Shown here piece after piece: positions 50,070-62,200 of a DNA stretch of 64,000 nt. The position numbers were made by a program, and so were the translations under genes. Below the pieces are notes generated by a model. It searched no databases and was not told the DNA's origin. It saw only the letters and a program-made list of their open reading frames with translations. Within the stretch, counting starts at the first letter, position 1. Every line of letters begins with the position of its first letter. Where the stretch lies: the NCBI RefSeq assembly GCF_051401765.1, contig NC_135071.1:14362961-14426960 (forward strand). Direction: 5' to 3'. This stretch comes from Calliopsis andreniformis (Eukaryota > Arthropoda > Insecta > Hymenoptera > Andrenidae).

Positions 50070-50338
50070 GTAACTATCTATGTTTTCTTTATTATTCTTG
50101 TCATAAATTAGAATTAGAAGATAAGGCAAGAAAAAGGATTTCTAAAAATAAAGACTAATTCAAAATTGAATACAACTAATTTCATATTACTACAGAGAGC
50201 ATTTATCCAATCTTTTAAATAAATCTATCAAGTATTTCTTGAAATATCGTACCTACTACCTTGAAAGACTTGGCATGATACACGATCAAATATTCTATTT
50301 TACCCTCACGCTTCATGGATGAGGCAAGTCATATCTAC

Positions 50339-50362
50339 AATATAATATAATATAATATAATT
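50339..50362. repeat. (TATAA)n microsatellite
   Basis: Four to five pentanucleotide TATAA units. Confidence 0.85.
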
Positions 50363-51978
50363 TCTATAATTGTACATTTGCATCAGATAAACAAACGCAA
50401 CCGAGTTCTCTCCTTTGATCCTTATACTATAAACATAGAGTCTGCCGCGAGGAATGAGTCTGACTAACAATAAAAAAGAATAAACGATAGCATGATGCTG
50501 TATATTTAAAAAGCAAATAGAATATATTTTTTCTCATGCTAAGAATTCTGAAATTTTTTATTTGTCTATGTATTCCATTGGCATAGCAAATTTTAATTGT
50601 ACTATTAATTATCACACTAGAGTACACCAATGTTTTATAGGTTATAGGTCAGTATTTAAAAAAAGAAAATAAACAATTGTATTGATCTTGGGAACACTAC
50701 ACTTAAAACATTTTTTGTAAGAATATTAGCAAAAAAAGCATTCGATTTTACATGAGAACGTGTCACAAAAATCGTAATTATGTTTTTTACAGGTCCAAAT
50801 AAGTGATCAATGAAACTATTTCGGTCATCTAAAATAATAATGTATTCTGTATCGACAAAGTATTAGCATATATAATACTAGTTAATTTTAAGAGAACTGT
50901 AAAGAAAGGTAGATTTTTATTGGAAATACTTGGATCTGCTGCTTTTAAAAAAGGAAGACTTTATTCGGAAATATTCAATTTTATTACTGTTTAGCGAAAA
51001 GGAGTTTGCAATCATCGGAAGATTTTTCGCATATTGAAGTATTCCTTATTTATAAACTTTAATAACTCTGAAAAGAGCTACTATTTTGTTTAAATGTATT
51101 GCACGTGATTATTGCTTTCTATTAGGATCTTCAATCGTAATTTAAATAAACAATAGTAACATTCTTAGTTTTATAATGAAGTCTTTTTCATAGAAAATCT
51201 TATTCCTATTATAAAAATAACAATATTCATTGTTCCTTTATGGTTCTCTTAAATTTATACATATATATCAAATATCAACACTTTGACTAAACACAATACA
51301 TTATTATTTAAAATGTTTAAAAAGAGGGATGAGTTTCTCGAAACCTCGAAACCCTTCAAGATCCCAAAAAGTTTCGATTTTCGAGAATTTAAAAATTCAG
51401 TTCAAACCCACCCCTACTTAAAATAGTCTAACTGATTTCTTATGAAGGCTGACTTTTGTCAGACAGATCTCATTAATTCATTACAATATTTTGTACTAAG
51501 AAGAGAGGAAATTCCAATTTTGGTCAGACGAGGGGAGAACATTGTTTCTTCAATTGGTCATCGAGCGACAACTATTTTAATCATCGACGATCAAATCAGA
51601 ACGTGCTCAGAACTCGTTAATTCCTACTCTGCGCCCTAACACGTTATCAGATCCACAGATAATATACCACATCTTGTAGTACATTAAATGATTTTGTATA
51701 AATTTAACCCTAATATTTTTCAAATATCTTTAAAATTCGATATTACCAGAAAGTGCAAACATATAAAATCGACACTTTCCGAACATCTAAGTGTATATAA
51801 CCCTTTAACATTTCAAACACATTATTTACTGATTGAAACTAATTAAAAAAAAAATTATTTCTAAAAACACATTGACTAAATGCAACTATTTATCAGAACA
51901 CCTATATTCAAATCTGTATTAAAATATCTGGTTTCTAAAGTCCTTGGTTTAGAAAGAAGACAAGGTGAAGAAACATTT

Positions 51979-54900
51979 TCATAGCTCTTCAATATGAGAC
52001 TTTAATAATTTCTGTAAAGATGGCACTCCTGGTGGTACAAGATTATCTGCGGTTCTAATTGTTGGAAAGACATGACTTAATATTGCATAATAATGAAAAC
52101 CAGCTGCTGCAGCAACAAAGAGATGCCAAATTGCGTGTGCACAAGGTATTCTACCATCAGACTTAAAAAACACCAGGCCAAGTATGTAAATAAGTCCACC
52201 CATTTTTAGTTCAGCAATGTTGTAGTAATTATACTGTAAGTACAAAGGTAAACGTTTTATGTAATTCATGTGTTTTTCTTTGCCATGCATTTGTTATAAA
52301 CTGCTATTTCAATGGGTTCGTAAATAAGTACTTACAACATTAATTATTGCTACACTAGGACCGATTCCCATAACTAAATAGAAAACAGTTTCGAGCATTT
52401 TGTATCGTTCGTGGAAAATTTGTTGATAAAGTATTCCTAACACCGCCATAATCCAGACCGCGTAACGCATTGTGAATAGCAATTCGTCGTGTGGGAAATG
52501 GTCTACGTTTAACCAAGGGAAATAACTAGCAGCAATAAAAATATAAATCATAGCGCGATCGCAACGGTGTAGAGCATCCCTAAGTTGCCTGTAATTTAAC
52601 TTCGTGTCAATGTCACTTTTTATCAGCGTCTTTTAACTACATATCATTTACAAGCGACATGGTACTTAGACCCTAGGTGCATCCAGTTTATTCATAAATA
52701 CCTGTTGTGATTGTACAAGTGTACGCTATGGAAGAAAGTTGACACTGCAAAAACAAGAATCAGAGATGTACCGTACACATAAGCTGATACTAATTGTGTC
52801 CATGTTGTGGAACGACGGATAAGTTCGAGACTACCAATAATAGATGGCAGGACCCAAATTCCATGAGTAGCCACATTTGCTACATGCTCTATTGAGGTAG
52901 GTACATACGCTTCGTTTGTACATGCTCGTGGGTTCATCCATTTTATTCTGAAAACATTTCATTTGTTTTTATGTAGTTTAACTCTACACAATATTTATTA
53001 CGATTTACATTTACATTATTTGACTATACAACTTTGTACAACTAATTACAATTATTTAAATACAAATTTATTATCATGCTTAAATACGTATGTACATAAA
53101 TACAAAGTACGAACAATGTACGTTTCGATATCTTAAGGAATGGTAGAGAAACTCAAATAGATCACATCTGTAGTCAAATGGTCAAATCTGATGCCATTTT
53201 TTTTTTTTTTTTTTTTTTCAAAAACCAGATCTGTACTTTTTTATATGTGTATAGATGAGATCCATCGCCTCGTAGAAGATAATAGCTGTATATTATCTAG
53301 TTCAAGAACAAAGCAAGATATAAATTCATGACATGTGGATTTACCTATCGGTTTATCTAACTTGGAAAATCATGACATATCAGGTTTTGCCATCTGACTG
53401 CAGATATATTGTATTACGAAATGTTAGATCTGCTTCCGTTTTACAGTAATAATGTCTTAAACTTAACATGCATGTATACTAATCGAGTAATCTAAGTATT
53501 CTAGAATCTTAAGAGTACATTAGTAAGCACTAACACATTCACTATATCTTCTTTGATTTAATTACAAAACTTCCATATCCACGATGTGTAGCCAATTTGT
53601 CGTACTTCCACTCACACTATACTACAACCCCCACTTTTTCACAGATGCTACGTTCGCGAGCGCTCCACGAGCACCGAAGAACGCTCTTGATAGAAGCAAT
53701 TGTTAAATAATTAACGAAGGTCTGACCAAGAAGATCTTTAGGGTACTTCTTGATTTCTTCTTTATGCACCTCAAGATATCTGTGTTGCCTCACTTCAGGG
53801 GCTTCAGGTCCCGTTAGGATGGATTCGGTACCATCCATCCCATTTTAATCCAGCTCAGAGCAAAATTTCTTACAGCTAAGACAGTCAAGGGAGGTCTTCC
53901 AGACCTATCTTCGTGATTTTGGTAAAGGACCTTTCACCATTGTCAACATATTTAGATTATTATTATACATGGTGTTTGACAAGAGGTATAAGAAATTCTT
54001 AAGGGAGATCTTACACAACAAAATAAGGTGGAAATCAAAAATGACAAAAATATGCTTGAGGTTTTGTTTCAGAGTTATTAATCGTTGAGAAAACATCTAA
54101 AGTACGCGTGGAGTGTGTCTGACTTAGGACTTATTCTACTGCCGACGCACTGTAGCCAGACACAGCAAAATCAGTAGAATAGGCCCCAAGTCAGAGACAA
54201 TTCACACGAATTTGAAGCGTTTTCTTAACAATTAATTAATCTGAAACGAGGCTTCAAGCGTATTTTTATTTTAGCGAGCAGAATCACGCCTTAAAATGCC
54301 TAACACCTGTTGTCGAACACCCTGTATATACCTATGAGCATCCACTTATCCATAACAGCGTCGACGTTGTGCTGTTGCTATGCTATTATGGGTAGGTGGA
54401 CATACCTACATTTAAGTTGCCTATATTAATGTGAATACGTCGATGTCGATCTGGTGCTATTCATGTACTGTGTCGTTAAGTGGACGATAACCTTAATTCT
54501 TGCTCGAACACTTGGTGGTTGTAGCTGTTGGGGGTGAATGTCTACAGTACCCTTTAATAAGCATTCAGTTACTTGGAAAGGGTGTAGGGCTTTGTGCCTC
54601 CCTGCTATATTAAATGTCTCACACGTGTAGTGCCTTTATTTTCTGTTATAAGAAGCAGTCTCTGTAATTCCTGAAGAAGTAAAGAAGTAAAAAAGTAGTC
54701 TTCGTTTCATTTTGACTTGACGGAAAATTTTCGATTATATGTAAAAGGTGATTCCCCTGACCAAGGTTCTTGTCTTGATGTACTTTAGAGTCATCCTGTG
54801 ATTCCTTTAAGGTCAAAAATTAGATTTGTAGAAATTGTAGAATTGCGGAAGACAGCAGCTATTTTAATTGTATACATTTAGGTCCAGATTCCATGTCGAT

Positions 54901-57900
54901 CACTAAGTTTACTTGTCTTAATAATAAATTAACTCAACGAAGAAGTATAAAAAACATTATTTGAAATATTTCTAATCGCGAAAGATAGCAATAGTACAGG
55001 GTGTTTCAAAATCATACATCACGACTATCACAGCTAGATTTTGTTGAAAAAGGTTTCTGCAAAATCCTTCTTCACCTAGTTCTTCAAGTTCAATTTTTTT
55101 ATTGCATCGTGTTCTACTCATCAGTAGGGCCAAACTTCTTCTAAACTTTCTTTGATAACAATGGGACTATGGTCCGAAACTCAATCGTTCTTAAACAAAT
55201 GTTAAATATTAAAGTTCTGTTAGTTCTTAAACTGACTGTATTTACAATTTATTTACATTTTATCAAACATAGATAGCTCATTAGTGATGAATCAGTCTGT
55301 TGTTGATACGTGAAATATTTACATTTAAACTGCAAACGACGCAAATAGACAGTCGTGTCTGACGATTTTCTGTCGCACGTAACTACCGCAGAAGTTATGA
55401 GTCAGTGTGTAGTTGACATCCGAGCTTAGAAATGTATCAAATGTATTGTGGTGTTATCGCAATACCCGTCAAATGTTATGTACGTACTATTGACGAAGCG
55501 AAAGGAAATTTTTTTCGCTCGAGAAATATACCGCGATTCTGTGAGACGTAATGGGAGATCGTTACCTCCAGAAAAGATTCTGGATCGATTTTCAGCGGCT
55601 GGACCAACAGTTTAGCGACGAAGAATTATCGATGCATACGTAGCACGTCATATTTCCATACATCAAGCAAATCAACCTCACGTCCATTGTCGGAAAGAGG
55701 AACAGGTCATCGCTCTTCCCCCTGTGCATCCATTAATGGACTTACGCAACATAACTCGACGAGTGGCTATCTCCTACTTGACAATGCGATGATAATTCAG
55801 AGAGAAGTCCTACACCCTCGCAGAATCCAACGCGCTGAAGCGCTGCAACCATTGCTCGACGAAATTTTTGCTACACGAAATGATCTTTTCGCTTTCCCAT
55901 ATCTTCTTTTAATTTACTTTTTACTTTCTCCTTTATTTGTTCAATTCCCTCGTTTTTTCACTACTAACAGATGGCAGTTTTCGGTTTGCTTTACCTCCTG
56001 CATTTTTCGAAACGAATGGAATGTGTTTGACACATGATGGATAAGACGTAGACGTCTCTTTATTTATTCCCTTCTCGATCGCCAGATTTATCTTTCTAGC
56101 GGTCGAGTGAAATTCTTTCTTTGAGGAGCGACGAAAGATATTGCTTGCAGTTCGGGTCAATAGTTCAGATCCGTTCAACGGCTGAATATCGCGTCGAAAC
56201 TTTTCATCGTTTATAATTAATACTAAACAATGGCGAAAAAGTTTGTCGAAATGTTAAGACGCAACCTTTTTTAACAAATTTCCATCGATTGAAAAATGTA
56301 AAATTTAACTATAGTAGTCGTGAGATATAGTTTTGAAACATCCTGTACATATTTCTATTCTTTACCTACACCAAATTGAACTTATAGAATGCATTGTCTT
56401 TTCAGTTATGAATATATTAGATTTTTTGTAGGTAGGTTTTATAAAATTAATATTAATATTAATATCTCAATTGTAATTTATTAAGGGACACAAATAATGT
56501 AATTCACTACATGCATAAGTTTAGCTACATTTGGTAAATTCCAATGAATTGAAGTGTAATGTTGGTGTCTGATATAATTATATGCAGTACATGGTTTTTA
56601 ATGCCCATAAAATTCTTGTGTACTATGTTAATACCTGTAATTATAACAAACAGATAAACTACATCAAGATTCTTGACTCCAAATAGCACAGATTAACTAT
56701 ACTCTTCTTTATAAATATTTTAGTCTAAAATTTTTTAAAATGTTAAGTTAAATATGTTGAAACCTTCTACTATTGTTCTCCATTATATTGTACAATTGAA
56801 GGTCTTTAATTATTAGCATAATATACAGGTACTTTTATTTTAATATTGTTAATGAACATATTTGGTTTTTGTGAGTTTTAAACATGTGCTGTATTTAAAC
56901 TCTCTTATCACCTGTGTAAATATTTTAATGTATTTAAAATACTGTGCCAATAACAAGCATTAAGAAAGATTCCATTGAACTTTTTTTAAAAGTACATTAT
57001 GGATACAATATGTTAATGTATGTACATTTTTTCCATTTCACAGATATGGACATCTACTTTATACGAAGGTATTCAGGAATCATTACTACTAAGTGTTTAT
57101 GTAGTTAGGTGGTAAATTAAAACAACAACAATATAATACTGAATTGTGCATATTAGATTATAATTTTTAAAAGTTAAGGTACATCTCACATGAATTTTGA
57201 TACATAAGTATGTACAATACCTACTTGTAAATTTACAATCGATGATAATATTCCATTTGTTCCAAAATATTGTAAAGATTCAATTGTTCAACTGTCCATA
57301 TAACTTGGATTTTCCATAGTCAACATGAATTTAACCATTTGTCCACTTATAAGTAGAAGAGCAAGGCGTTCCATTTAAACATGACCGAATAAAATACCCA
57401 ATGCATGCAATATTTAAAATTCTACTGGCAAATAAGATGAAATTGAACAATATATATGCAAAAAACTTACATAAATACAATAAAATTAAGATTATGTGAA
57501 AATAATACACCTGTTATTGAAGTGCATCCGATCAAACACATATATTTTACAGACGAAGTGTTCTATTAGTTTCCTGATGTAATGCACTTATGTATGGTTT
57601 CAGATTTATTGTGTAAGGAGTGTTTAAACTCAACAACTTATGTAAGAGAGTGAATTTTTTGGATTTCACACAGGTATGAAAATATAATACAATATGAAAT
57701 AACATGCTACATAAAAACCCCAAACTGTTATTTTTTAAGAACATCTTACAAACATTATAGAAAGTGCAATGCAAATGTAATATGATTCTTAGCCACAATT
57801 AGAAATACACAAAACTGAAACATCGTTAGTGAATATCTTTGTGGAAATATTATATGTTAATTTATACAACTATTGCTTCGAGTTCTGAGTCAAATGATCA

Positions 57901-58042
57901 AATGAAACAATAGAATGAACTACGAGAAACAGGCAAACTATTAATTGCTATTAATTATTGTATCTTACTCTTTGATGCGTTGAACTTGCAAAAGATTTTT
58001 TACTGGTGCCGCAACAAATTGATGAAAATTAGATGTATCCAT
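51979..58042 (-). CDS. MMD: MMD-like PAQR family membrane protein
   Basis: Progestin/adipoQ-receptor family, monocyte-to-macrophage differentiation (PAQR10/11) branch: seven-helix, hemolysin-III-like protein, found in Golgi or other internal membranes in vertebrates. Exons (minus): 58042-57969, 52947-52702, 52588-52336, 52233-51979; 275 aa with closed phases. Exon 1 encodes MDTSNFHQFVAAPVKNLLQV and ends GA before GTAAGA; exon 2 supplies the A, giving ...QRIKEIKWMNPRACTNEAY. Family motifs: YVPTSIEHVANVATHG, VSTFFHSV (conserved His), HRCDRAMIYIFIAASYFPWL, HERYKMLETVFYLVMG, GGLIYILGLVFFKSDGRIP and AHAIWHLFVAAAAGFHYYA (C-terminal His pair). The S-H-H-type metal-site residues of the family are present. 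Intron 1 is 5 kb and contains two transposon remnants. Human MMD is 238 aa. Exon 1 is head-to-head with Atg18a. Confidence 0.93.
53197..53218. repeat. Poly-T tract
   Basis: An uninterrupted run of about 22 T in MMD intron 1; could be the tail of an old retroposed sequence or simple slippage. Confidence 0.9.
53968..54324. mobile_element. Palindromic TA-type element, copy 3 (best preserved)
   Basis: In MMD intron 1. Left end CATGGTGTTTGACAAGAGG; right end CCTGTTGTCGAACACCCTG; imperfect inverted repeats flanked directly by TA on both sides (53966-53967, 54325-54326). The centre has CTTATTCTACTGCC...CAGTAGAATAGG, a hairpin shared with copies at 10617 and 15963. 357 bp, no ORF. TA flanks and the CAGGGTGTT-type terminus suggest mobilisation by a Tc1/mariner-class transposase. 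Confidence 0.75.
54997..56345 (+). mobile_element. Degraded mariner-like transposon
   Basis: 1349 bp in MMD intron 1. Terminal inverted repeats start CAGGGTGTTTCAAAA at the left; the right end reads TTTTGAAACATCCTG. They extend over about 30 bp and are flanked by TA at 54995-54996 and 56346-56347. The interior holds plus-strand fragments of a transposase in shifted frames with stops: EIYRDSVRRNGRSLPPEKIL (helix-turn-helix part, about 55530-55590), then near 56068 RSPDL, the motif preceding the last catalytic residue in mariner-type DDE enzymes, and KFFL.GATKDI. It cannot encode an active enzyme. Its ends share the CAGG(G)TGTT start with the palindromic element family. Confidence 0.8.
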
Positions 58043-59034
58043 GACGTTTCTTGACAGATCAACAAAAGAGTATGCTTTCGATACAATCAATCGACTCGAA
58101 TATTATAATATTAATTTATGTAGCAGTTATATTGCAACGTTTCTCATCTCATGGTTCCTTTTCAAATTATATGAATAGAGGAACGAATCAAGATTAACAA
58201 GATTATTGTTCATTCGAACTATTTCACTTCTTCATTTCCGATACTACCACACCGTCGTCCACCATTGTCACTGGTCACAGATCTACTAAAAGCTTGCAAG
58301 TGCTCGTGATGTGAGGGCGATAAAAGCGCGAGTCATAGACTATCTCGAGTCAAGTAGAAACAGTAGAGAACGATTTGATTGTATTGACATCAAACATTGA
58401 ACTTTCGTTTAATGCCTTTCTACGATAGCATATTCATGTTCCACGTTATACGCGTGAATTTTAATATTCATGGTTCCCGAATTTAATTATTCAAATCTGG
58501 GAATCTTGTTTAAAAAACAATTACGGCGTTCGTGATTGAAACGAAAGCACATACTCAATACGTCACGCTCGTGTATCAGTTATAATTCAACGAGATAAAA
58601 ACAGAATTTGAAAAACGTCGATGTACTAATTATTTTTCAAGCTTCTTCGTACAATAAAGGCCTGTACATTGATAAATATTTTGAAATCATTCCATTGTGT
58701 ACGTAACTTGTTTTTTTTTTGACAAGCGAAAGAGATAAAACTATACGTGTGCACGTAACTATCATATTGTATACACTAGTAATTGAGAACTATTGAAAGA
58801 ACAATGAAGAAATGATTTTTAGAGAACGATATTAAAATCATATTATACTTGACGATAAATGGTGGATATTTGTAGAATTTTTCATACGTTGGTTATTATT
58901 AAGGAGCAAAATATTGTAAAAATTCAAATGTTGGACGTTTCAAATTTCACAGCGTTCCGTCAGTTCAACTATGATTGTCAGCTGTTCAATGTATGGAACG
59001 GTGGCAGTATCAAGTAGTGTACAGCTGCATATAG
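58043..59034. other. Divergent promoter region of MMD and Atg18a
   Basis: About 1 kb between head-to-head genes. A less AT-rich stretch at 58240-58380 may carry the MMD start site. No TATA box was obvious and no ORF is convincing. Confidence 0.5.
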
Positions 59035-59129
59035 TCAGTTGTAAGAATCATTCGATGTAAAATTTGTCATCTGTTTCCAAATACCGTCTAAGTTTGCGCG
59101 TGCGTGTATTTGTATTTACGTATGCACAG
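59035..59129 (+). promoter_or_regulatory. Candidate Atg18a start site and noncoding first exon
   Basis: An initiator-like TCAGTTG at about 59034 is followed by a strong donor (CACAG before GTAAGAAAG, at 59130). An acceptor (TTCTCGCACGCAG) at 59227 would join it to the exon with the ATG at 59237, removing the upstream in-frame ATG at 59144. Confidence 0.4.
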
Positions 59130-59236
59130 GTAAGAAAGAAGAGGTGCAGAAAGATAATATAAATAAAGTCAGAAAGGGATATAAAAAGAAATATAAGGAA
59201 GGGTGGACAAAGTGTTCTCGCACGCAGCAACCGTTT

Positions 59237-62200
59237 ATGCAAAATCTTGCGCGTAACGTGGATGTATTGACGCAAGGATTAAAATACAGCATATCAGGAC
59301 TAATGAACCTCGCAAATCAAACTGCTGATCCTCAAAGTGGTGTTTTCTTTGTTAACTTCAATCAAGATTGCACGTAAGTAACAGAAATCGCGTTCTGAGC
59401 GAGTCGCTGGGATTGTGGACGTTCTTCTTTGTTGGCTAACCTCCTTTTCGTTTCATACAAAAAAATACTGCACTTTTTCCTGAACGAGATTATGTACATT
59501 CCTAAATATGGTTCGGGATACTTTCATTTTCCACTAACACACAGTATCTCGTTCCTTTAATGTGCTCGTTCACGTGTATTTTTGTATATCTTTCACGATA
59601 TTTCTATCGTCTGTGTTATTTAATCGTTCCTTTAACAATTAACTGCGTATTAATAATGCAGCACGTCAAATTAACTGTGAAGCCTGTCAACAAATTTTTA
59701 TGTGTAAACACACTGTTCCACTACACTTTTTATGTAGCAAGCATTTTCATATTATATTTTATAAATATTTTGGGGTAGTTGGAAATCAAATAATAACATT
59801 TTCTCATTATTTTTTTCTACATAAATTACACACAACTCGTCCAATTATATAAATGTATTAATATAATTAACAATTATAATTGTGTATATATGTTTAACAT
59901 ATAGATATATGAGTAATATATGTTTTTTTTTATAGTTTATATAATGTATAATAATATTCAACTGTAAAATTTTTTGCAGATCTTTGGCAGTGGGATCAAA
60001 AGCAGGGTACAAACTATTTTCTTTAAACTCTGTTGATCATCTTGAAAAAATATATGAAAATGGTAATGAACTATAAGTAAAGTATAAATAAATATTTTGT
60101 ATATATATTTGTTTATTATACAAATTTATTTGAATTACAGATTCTGAGGACATATGCATCGTTGAAAGACTATTCAGTAGTAGCCTTGTGGCAGTGGTCA
60201 GTTTATCATCACCTCGTAAACTCAAAGTTTGCCACTTTAGGAAAGGAACTGAAATTTGTAATTACAGTTATTCTAATACTATCTTGGCTGTGAAGCTTAA
60301 TAGAGCAGTAAGTTTTTTGCAGATTTTTTATATGTGGAATTACCCTCAAATTTTCCCTTAGCTGTAATCTAATTGCCTATATATTTGAAATAATCAGCAG
60401 TTGCAAAGTATAATATATAATAGCAGTTTATTTTATTAATAAGAAATTTGTATAAGACTCTTCCACAAACATTTTTCCAAACTATGCAAAGAAGCAGCTG
60501 TTAGCTCATTTACTAATATAGATTTATACAAATGTGATATTGAACATATTACATTTACTTGAAATTTGAATAGAAAAAAGGCTCTTAAATCCTTTTTACA
60601 GGGTTTACTTATAGAATAAGAAAATTTTATACTTTAAATATCATAACATAAAAATATTGTATTTTGTTATTCAGTTTTCAACATAGTTGATACAAGCAAA
60701 ATGATATAAGAGTGTGTAACAATTTACAGAGACTAGTGGTATGTCTGGAAGAATCATTATATATTCATAATATAAGGGATATGAAAGTGCTACATACAAT
60801 ACGAGATACTCCGCCTAATTTAGCAGGCCTGTGTACATTATCAATAAATAGCGATAATTGTTATTTAGCTTATCCAGGCTCAAATACAATTGGAGAAGTC
60901 CAAATATTTGACGCTATTAATCTTGTGAGTATTTCACAAAATTTAGTTAAGTTTTGTACATTTCAATAAACGTTTCGTTTTCCATTTAGCAAGCAAAGAC
61001 TATGATTCCTGCACACGATAGTCCATTGGCAGCACTTGCATTTAGTCCTAACGGTACCAAAGTAGCTACTGCTTCTGAGAAGGGTACTGTAATTAGAGTT
61101 TTCCATGTAAGTCCAGTCATTCATATGGTACTAATTGTTTGTTCAGTTCTTAAATTTAGATGCATTGCTGAAGGTTCTTTATATCTCTGAAGGTTCATGA
61201 TGGTACAAAACTGTTTGAATTTCGACGTGGAGTTAAAAGATGTGTATCTATAAGCAGTCTTGCTTTTAGCATGGATTCTATGTTTCTCTGTTGTTCGAGT
61301 AATACAGAAACAGTACATATTTTCAAGTTGGAAGAACCGAAGGAAACGTACGTAATTTGTTTCTATTTACCTAATGTTGTTACGTTTCAATTTTATTTTA
61401 CTCTTATAGTCTACGACAAACCACAGAAGAATCACAATCGTGGATGGGATATTTGACAAAGGCTGTCTCTGCGTCAGCTAATTATTTACCTTCACAAGTA
61501 ACTGACGTATTTAACCAAGGACGTGCCTTTGCTAGTGTCCATTTACCATTTCAAGGACTGAAGAATGTTTGTGCCATCACAGTGTAAGCTTCTTTTACTT
61601 TTTAATTTTGGATATATGAATATGTGTATTAAATTTTCTAAAATATATACTACTGTACAGAGTACACAAAGTACTCAGGCTGTTGGTGGCTAGTGCAGAC
61701 GGTTATTTATATGTTTATAACTTGGACACGACAGAAGGTGGAGATTGTACACTTTTGAAGCAACATAGGTTCGTATTTTTTTACAATTTATCAATTAAAT
61801 AATGAATCCTTTGTCTGAATTTTATTCGAATCATTTCTCAATTTTTTGCTAGTTAAAATATCGTTTTTATTTTTTTTTTACAGAATTTTTTCTATGTATA
61901 AATCACTAAAAAAATCAATTCCATCAACTTTATGATATAAAATATCTTAAAATTCAGTTTAAAATATGCAAATAAATATTATATAACAAAATATTTAAAG
62001 TACAGATTTTGTATTAAAACACAAATTGATGACTGATTTGTACAGATTAGATGGCAAACGTGACGAAGTAGATTGTGCTACCGTATCTACAGGGGGATCT
62101 GGATCTGGAGAAAGTAATGCAACAACAACCACACGAATAGTACAAAATGCAGGTATGACAATGTCATAAATACTTCCATGTACGTTGTATTTGTATATTA

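Larger units (their letters stand above)
46433..51978. other. 5.5 kb spacer between ELP6 and MMD, no gene recognised
   Basis: AT-rich. Contains a G+C-rich degenerate repeat (47381-47640) preceded by a TATAAATA-containing stretch at about 47297, two microsatellites, and a 136-codon minus-strand ORF at 49302-49712 with no recognisable domain. The motif GGGATAATAAAAAA occurs at about 47768 and again at about 48874. The right end is the 3' flank of MMD. Confidence 0.45.

Noticed and set aside
53617..53838. 73-codon minus-strand ORF in MMD intron 1
   Set aside because: Some protein-like composition, but not phase-compatible with MMD splicing and no family recognised; likely repeat-derived.
54999..55700. 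The 54.9-56.3 kb region as a functional gene
   Set aside because: Frames are broken by stops and shifts, and the block is bounded by inverted repeats and TA, so it is a dead transposon.
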